A DNA stretch of 9,434 bases from Actinomycetota bacterium (GTDB lineage Bacteria > Actinomycetota > UBA4738 > HRBIN12): assembly GCA_005885325.1 (NCBI GenBank), contig VAYX01000118.1, forward strand, positions 4,048-13,481, given 5' to 3'. A model generated the notes under the pieces. It worked only from the letters and a program-made list of their open reading frames with translations. It had not been told where the DNA came from and made no database searches. Shown piece after piece: positions 5,894 through 9,434 of this stretch (position 1 is its first letter; each line of letters opens with the position of its first letter). Both the position numbers and the translations under genes were made by a program.

Positions 5894-6787
5894 TCAGTAA
5901 TCCCTGGGATCGAGCAGGTCGCGCAAGCCGTCGCCCGCGAGATTGAACGAGAGCGTGAGCGTGAAGATCGCCAGCCCCGGCCACCACGCCATCCACGGCG
6001 CCGTGTCCAGGAACTGCTGCGCGGTGTTGAGCATCGTGCCCCAGGACGGCGCCGGCGGCTGCACGCCGAGGCCGAGGAACGACAGGACGGCCTCGGCGAT
6101 CACGGCGATCGGGATGGAGATCGTGGCCTGCACGAGGAGCGAGCTCACGATGTTCGGCAGGATGTGCCGGCTCATCAGCCGGAGATCGCCGGCGCCGAGG
6201 GCGCGCGCGCCGAGGACGTAGTCCTCCGAGGCCTTGGCGAGGACCAGGCCGCGGGTGAGCCGGATGAAGGTCGGCGTGGCGCCCAGGCCGATCGCCACGG
6301 TGGCGTTGGTGAGCGACGGGCCCATGATCGTCACCAGGCCAATGGCGAGGATGAGGAACGGAAACGCGAGCCACGCGTCGGTCAGACGCATGATCGCCTG
6401 GTCGAGCCCGCCCCGGTAGAACCCGGCGATGAGGCCGGTCGGCACGCCGACGGCGATGGCGAGAAGAATCGAGAAGACGCCGGCCTGCATGGAGATGCGG
6501 CTGCCCCACACGACGCGGGCGAAGTTGTCGCGCCCGAGGTCGTCGGTCCCGAACGGGTGCGCCAGCGTCGGCGCCTTGCGGATCTGCTTCCAGTCCGTCT
6601 GCAGCGGATCGATGCTCGTGATCCACGGCGCGCCGAGCGCCAGCGCGACGAAGAGCACCACCACGACGGCGCCGATCGCGGATGCCGGCCGCCGCCGGGC
6701 CTGCCGCCACGCGCGCCGCAGGCCTCCGGCGGGCGCGAGGGACCGCGTCGGCTCGAGCGCGTCGGCCGTCGCGGCGGCGCTAGGCAT
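5894..6787 (-). CDS. ABC transporter permease, DppC/OppC-like
   Basis: 297-residue inner-membrane permease of a peptide/nickel-type (family 5) importer. After a short basic N-terminus (RRAWRQARRRPASA) comes the first transmembrane segment (AIGAVVVVLFVALALGA), then the periplasmic DppC signature HPFGTDDLGRDNFARVVWGSR (split around residue 85). The transmembrane core carries the EAA loop YVLGARALGAGDLRLMSRHI followed by LPN, which docks on the ATPase. The C-terminus FNLAGDGLRDLLDPRDY is the classic DppC ending. Its ATG lies 8 bases inside the end of the DppB-like gene (overlap 6780-6787), so the two are translationally coupled. The stop is only 15 bases before the GTG of the phosphatase-like gene. 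Cargo unknown. Confidence 0.95.
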   Translation of the reverse strand: MPSAAATADALEPTRSLAPAGGLRRAWRQARRRPASAIGAVVVVLFVALALGAPWITSIDPLQTDWKQIRKAPTLAHPFGTDDLGRDNFARVVWGSRISMQAGVFSILLAIAVGVPTGLIAGFYRGGLDQAIMRLTDAWLAFPFLILAIGLVTIMGPSLTNATVAIGLGATPTFIRLTRGLVLAKASEDYVLGARALGAGDLRLMSRHILPNIVSSLLVQATISIPIAVIAEAVLSFLGLGVQPPAPSWGTMLNTAQQFLDTAPWMAWWPGLAIFTLTLSFNLAGDGLRDLLDPRDY

Positions 6788-7742
6788 CGCTGGCCGCGCC
6801 GCGGACGCGGATGCGTGGGTCGAGCAGCGAGTAGGACACGTCCACCAGAAGATTGATCAGCACGTAGGAGCTCGCCGTGATCAGCACGACCCCTTGCACG
6901 AGCGGATAGTCCCGCGTGAACACCGCCTCGACGATGAGCCGGCCGAACCCGGGCACGACGAAGATCTGCTCGGTGACGACGGCGCCGCTCATGAGCGCAC
7001 CCATCTGCAGCCCGAGGATGGTGACCACCGGGATGAGGCTGTTGCGGATGGCGTGGCGGAAGACGACCACGCGGCCGGCGAGTCCCTTGCTGTAGGCCGT
7101 GCGGATGTAGTCGGCGCTCATGACCTCGATCATGCTGTTGCGGGTCTGACGCATCAGGACCGCGGCCAGCGCCGTGCCGAGGACGAACGCGGGCATGAGC
7201 ATGCGCTGGAGATTGGCCAGCGGGCTCTCCCAGAGCGGCACGAATCCCGAGGCGGGCAGCCAGCCGAGCCGCACCGAGAAGAAGAGGATCAGCATGATCC
7301 CCAGCCAGAAGTTGGGAATGGACACGCCGCCGAGCGAGGCGCCGCTGGTCAGGACGTCCCAGACGGTGTTGCGCCGCACCGCCGCCAGGACCCCCGCCGG
7401 AATGGCGATGCCAACGGCGACGAGCAGCGACAGGAAGGCGAGCTCGATCGTGATCGGCAGCTTCGACGCCACGATCTTGACGACGGATTCGCGGGTGCGG
7501 ATCGACTCGCCGAGATCGAACCGGCCGGCCAGCCCCAGCCAGCGCAGATACTGGAAGGCAATCGGATCCCCGAGCCCGTACTTCTGGCGGACCTCCTCGA
7601 GCCCCGCCTCGTCCGCCTCACTGCCCGCCATGACCCGGGCGGGATCGCCGGGAATCATGCGCACGCCCGTGAAGACGATCAGGCTGATCACGAACAGGGT
7701 CACGACCGAGATCGCGGCCCGCTGAACCAGAAAATCGAACAC
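6780..7742 (-). CDS. ABC transporter permease, DppB/OppB-like
   Basis: 320-residue inner-membrane permease. N-terminal segment RAAISVVTLFVISLIVFTGV is the first transmembrane helix, followed by the DppB motif RMIPGDPA and the periplasmic stretch with QKYGLGDP and FDLGESIRT. Later helices include ITIELAFLSLLVAVGIAIPA and VSIPNFWLGIMLILFF. The EAA loop is DYIRTAYSKGLAGRVVVFRH with HAIRNSLIPV after it, and the C-terminus ends YSLLDPRIRVRG as usual. Starts with GTG (7742), 17 bases after the solute-binding protein stop; no strong Shine-Dalgarno. It pairs with the downstream DppC-like permease to form the channel. The two ATPase subunits are not in the window. Confidence 0.95.
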   Translation of the reverse strand: MFDFLVQRAAISVVTLFVISLIVFTGVRMIPGDPARVMAGSEADEAGLEEVRQKYGLGDPIAFQYLRWLGLAGRFDLGESIRTRESVVKIVASKLPITIELAFLSLLVAVGIAIPAGVLAAVRRNTVWDVLTSGASLGGVSIPNFWLGIMLILFFSVRLGWLPASGFVPLWESPLANLQRMLMPAFVLGTALAAVLMRQTRNSMIEVMSADYIRTAYSKGLAGRVVVFRHAIRNSLIPVVTILGLQMGALMSGAVVTEQIFVVPGFGRLIVEAVFTRDYPLVQGVVLITASSYVLINLLVDVSYSLLDPRIRVRGAASDA

Positions 7743-7759
7743 GACCGCGCGCTAGCCGG

Positions 7760-9271
7760 TCAGTTCCAGGAGGTGCCCTTGATCCGGATCAGGCCGTCGG
7801 GGACACCCTTGTAGCCCTTGAGGTTCTTCGGAAACGCCACGATGTAGTTCTGGTGATAGAGGTAGATGATGTTGCGCCGGGCGGTGAAGAGGTCGATGGC
7901 CTCCCGGTACAGGCCGCGCCGCTGGCCCTCGTCGCTGACCTCGCGCGCCCGGTTCAGGAGCGCGTCGATCTTCTCGTCGCAGGCGAGGGTGGCGTTGAGG
8001 CTTCCCTTGCATGTCTGGATCTGATGGATGTTGCCGTCGGGATCCACCCGGCCGCTCCAGCCGATCTGAAACGCCTGGAGCTTGCCGTCGTCGGCGTCGG
8101 TCAGCGCCGAGGCGAACTCCTGGGACCGCAGCGTGATGTTGAAGCCCGCCTCGCGGGCCATCTGCTGGATGACCTCGCCCACCCGGCGGGATCGCGGGTT
8201 GTTGCCGACCGTCAACTCGAAGCCGTAGCCGCCCGCGAGACCGGCGTCGGCCAGAAGCTTCTTGGCGCGGGCCACGTCGCGGCCCGGGCACTTTCGGCTC
8301 TTGTCGAAGAAGACGCTGATGGGCGGGATCGGCGTGCACCCCGGTGTGTAGAGGCCATCCCACGCCACCTCGCGCACCCGAGGATCGTTGGCGAGCGGCG
8401 TGCCGAGGTCGCCGGGCGGGTTCTGCTTGCCGGTCTTGTTGCGGAGATTGATGGTGATGCCGTCGTAGCCGAGCCCGGTCACGTTCGACAGCTCGAAGCG
8501 GCCCTCGCGCTTGATGGCGGTGGCGTCGGTCGGCGAGACCATGTGCATGACGTCGATGTCACCCGAGCGGAGATTCGCCAGGCGGACGTTGTCGTCGGGA
8601 ATGATACGGAAGACGATCTTGTCGAACTTCGCCTGTCCGGGGTCGAAGTAATGGGCGGACTTCTCGACGACGATCCGGTCCTGCGCCACCCGCTCCGCGA
8701 ATTGCCAGGGCCCGACGCAGACGGGGGCGGTGCCGAACTTGTCGCCGAGCTTGTTCACGGCCGTCGGCGACACCGGCATGCCGGCCCGGTCGGTCAGCTG
8801 GGCCAGCAGGGGCGAGAAGGGCGCCTTCAGACGCAGGCGCACCGTCCGCGGGTCGACCACCTCGACGGCCTCGACCGGCGCCAGCTCGCTCGCGCGGTTC
8901 GAGCCCTTCAGCGTGCGGTGCCGGTCGAGCGAGAACTTGACGGACTCGGCGTCCATCGCGGTGCCGTCGTTGAACTTCACGCCGGGGCGCAGCTTGATGG
9001 TGACGATCCGGCCGCCGTCGGTGATCGCCGGCATGTCGAGAGCCAGCTGCGGGTGGATCCGAAGATTCTCGTCGATCTCGTACAGCTTCTCGCAGATCTG
9101 GGAGAAGACGATCCGCCCGACGTACGTTCGGGCCAGCGTGGGGTCGAGTATGTCGGGATCCTGGAAGAGCGCGACGACGAGCGTCTTCTTCTGGGCGTGC
9201 GCGACGTCGGCCAGGGACAGCCCGACGAGCGCGCCGGCGACGAGCCACCACCACCGCGTGATGCTCCGCAT
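7760..9271 (-). CDS. ABC transporter substrate-binding protein, family 5 (peptide/nickel type), with an internal gap
   Basis: 503-residue exported solute receptor. Start set at the ATG at 9271, placed 8 nt after a strong Shine-Dalgarno. It gives a good signal peptide: Arg2 and Arg6, hydrophobic WWWLVAGALVGLSLA, and a cleavage site AHA|Q after residue 26. Family blocks include DPDILDPTLA, LRPGVKFNDGTAMDAESVKF, APFSPLLAQL, VGPWQF and, near the C-terminus, IGWSGRVDPDGNIHQIQTCK. Several cysteines (GCTP, KCPG, TCKG, ACDE) suggest disulphides. Oddly, DPRVREV runs straight into AWDGLYTPG (residues 301-305), where relatives carry about 14 more residues including a conserved AIDR. The gap is in frame (about 8363-8371). 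It delivers ligand to the two downstream permeases. Sequence does not name the ligand; peptides, glutathione-like compounds or organic acids are possible. Confidence 0.93.
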   Translation of the reverse strand: MRSITRWWWLVAGALVGLSLADVAHAQKKTLVVALFQDPDILDPTLARTYVGRIVFSQICEKLYEIDENLRIHPQLALDMPAITDGGRIVTIKLRPGVKFNDGTAMDAESVKFSLDRHRTLKGSNRASELAPVEAVEVVDPRTVRLRLKAPFSPLLAQLTDRAGMPVSPTAVNKLGDKFGTAPVCVGPWQFAERVAQDRIVVEKSAHYFDPGQAKFDKIVFRIIPDDNVRLANLRSGDIDVMHMVSPTDATAIKREGRFELSNVTGLGYDGITINLRNKTGKQNPPGDLGTPLANDPRVREVAWDGLYTPGCTPIPPISVFFDKSRKCPGRDVARAKKLLADAGLAGGYGFELTVGNNPRSRRVGEVIQQMAREAGFNITLRSQEFASALTDADDGKLQAFQIGWSGRVDPDGNIHQIQTCKGSLNATLACDEKIDALLNRAREVSDEGQRRGLYREAIDLFTARRNIIYLYHQNYIVAFPKNLKGYKGVPDGLIRIKGTSWN

Positions 9272-9279
9272 GGTCATCT

Positions 9280-9286
9280 CCTCCCC
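9280..9286 (-). promoter_or_regulatory. Shine-Dalgarno fixing the solute-binding protein start
   Basis: GGGGAGG reads leftward at 9286-9280. GGAGG (9284-9280) is 8 nt from ATG 9271 but only 2 nt from ATG 9277. The spacing supports Met at 9271, which also gives the cleaner signal peptide. Confidence 0.7.
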
Positions 9287-9310
9287 ATTTCGAATGTCGC
9301 GGATCATACC

Positions 9311-9434
9311 CTACGCGGGCGCGATCCGCCTCAGCGCCTCCTCGCGGAGCTTCGCCTTCTGGATCTTGCCCGAGCTGGTCATCGGAAAGTCGTCGACGAA
9401 AACGACGTGGCGCGGAATCTTGAAGCTGGCGATT
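9311..9434 (-). CDS. AMP-forming acyl-CoA synthetase/ligase, C-terminal end only
   Basis: Only the last 40 residues are in view; the rest lies beyond the right edge. KIPRHVVFVDDFPMTSSGKI (from residue 5 of the visible part) followed by QKAKLREEALRR is the A10 motif and final helix of the ANL superfamily. The Lys in SSGK is the conserved catalytic lysine for adenylation. The enzyme would activate a carboxylic acid to acyl-CoA with ATP; its substrate cannot be told from this end. TAG stop at 9313-9311. The solute-binding protein starts 39 bases further on with its own Shine-Dalgarno, so the ligase is probably the upstream gene of the same operon, and its substrate may be the imported compound or a product of it (inference). 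Confidence 0.9.
   Translation of the reverse strand, partial: IASFKIPRHVVFVDDFPMTSSGKIQKAKLREEALRRIAPA

Noticed and set aside
5609..7814. Long plus-strand frames opposite the permeases
   Set aside because: Both permease genes show complete family motifs on the minus strand; the opposite frames are His/Arg/Asp-rich shadow translations.
9272..9307. Longer solute-binding protein from an ATG at 9307
   Set aside because: The Shine-Dalgarno lies inside that extension, and the added acidic residues would spoil the signal peptide.
1..9434. tRNA, rRNA, CRISPR repeats, insertion-sequence ends
   Set aside because: No regularly spaced repeats, transposase-like proteins or terminal inverted repeats were seen, and nearly every base belongs to a recognised protein gene.

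Overview
This is a GC-rich, gene-dense bacterial window with almost no intergenic space, start codons including GTG, and several genes without a visible Shine-Dalgarno sequence. The gene mix (LLM flavin oxidoreductase, amidase, family-5 solute-binding protein with two permeases, acyl-CoA ligase) suits a free-living, probably soil or sediment heterotroph. I would guess a Rokubacteria/Methylomirabilota-like or proteobacterial lineage, but nothing here fixes the taxon.

Left arm: an amidase-signature enzyme runs leftward off the window edge (1-756). It diverges, across only 28 bases, from a rightward three-gene cassette (785-3191): an LLM flavin-dependent oxidoreductase, a hotdog acyl-CoA thioesterase coupled by a GTGA overlap, and a DUF1932-type NAD(P)-dependent dehydrogenase. 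This looks like small-molecule catabolism; the substrate is unknown.

Right arm: everything from 9434 down to 3122 is on the minus strand and tightly packed. In order of transcription it holds the C-terminus of an AMP-forming acyl-CoA ligase, a peptide/nickel-type solute-binding protein, DppB-like and DppC-like permeases, then a histidine-phosphatase-family gene (broken), a DUF3090 protein, a PI3/4-kinase-like protein of the SCO1664 family, and an Fpg/Nei-type DNA glycosylase that ends inside the 3' end of the convergent DUF1932 gene. No transporter ATPase is in view.

The most notable content is the phosphatase/phosphomutase + DUF3090 + PI3K-like trio (the TIGR03848/TIGR03847/TIGR03843 set). 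It is a conserved three-gene system of unknown function, best known from Actinobacteria, where it often lies near mycothiol genes. Here it sits behind a transporter and directly before a DNA-repair glycosylase. The phosphatase member has lost about 32 nt, which removes the conserved Ser-Pro segment and shifts the frame. The solute-binding protein also lacks about 14 family residues in frame. Both losses could be real decay or assembly error. No RNA genes, insertion sequences, CRISPR arrays or clear intrinsic terminators were seen, and no gene-free stretch exceeds 300 bases.
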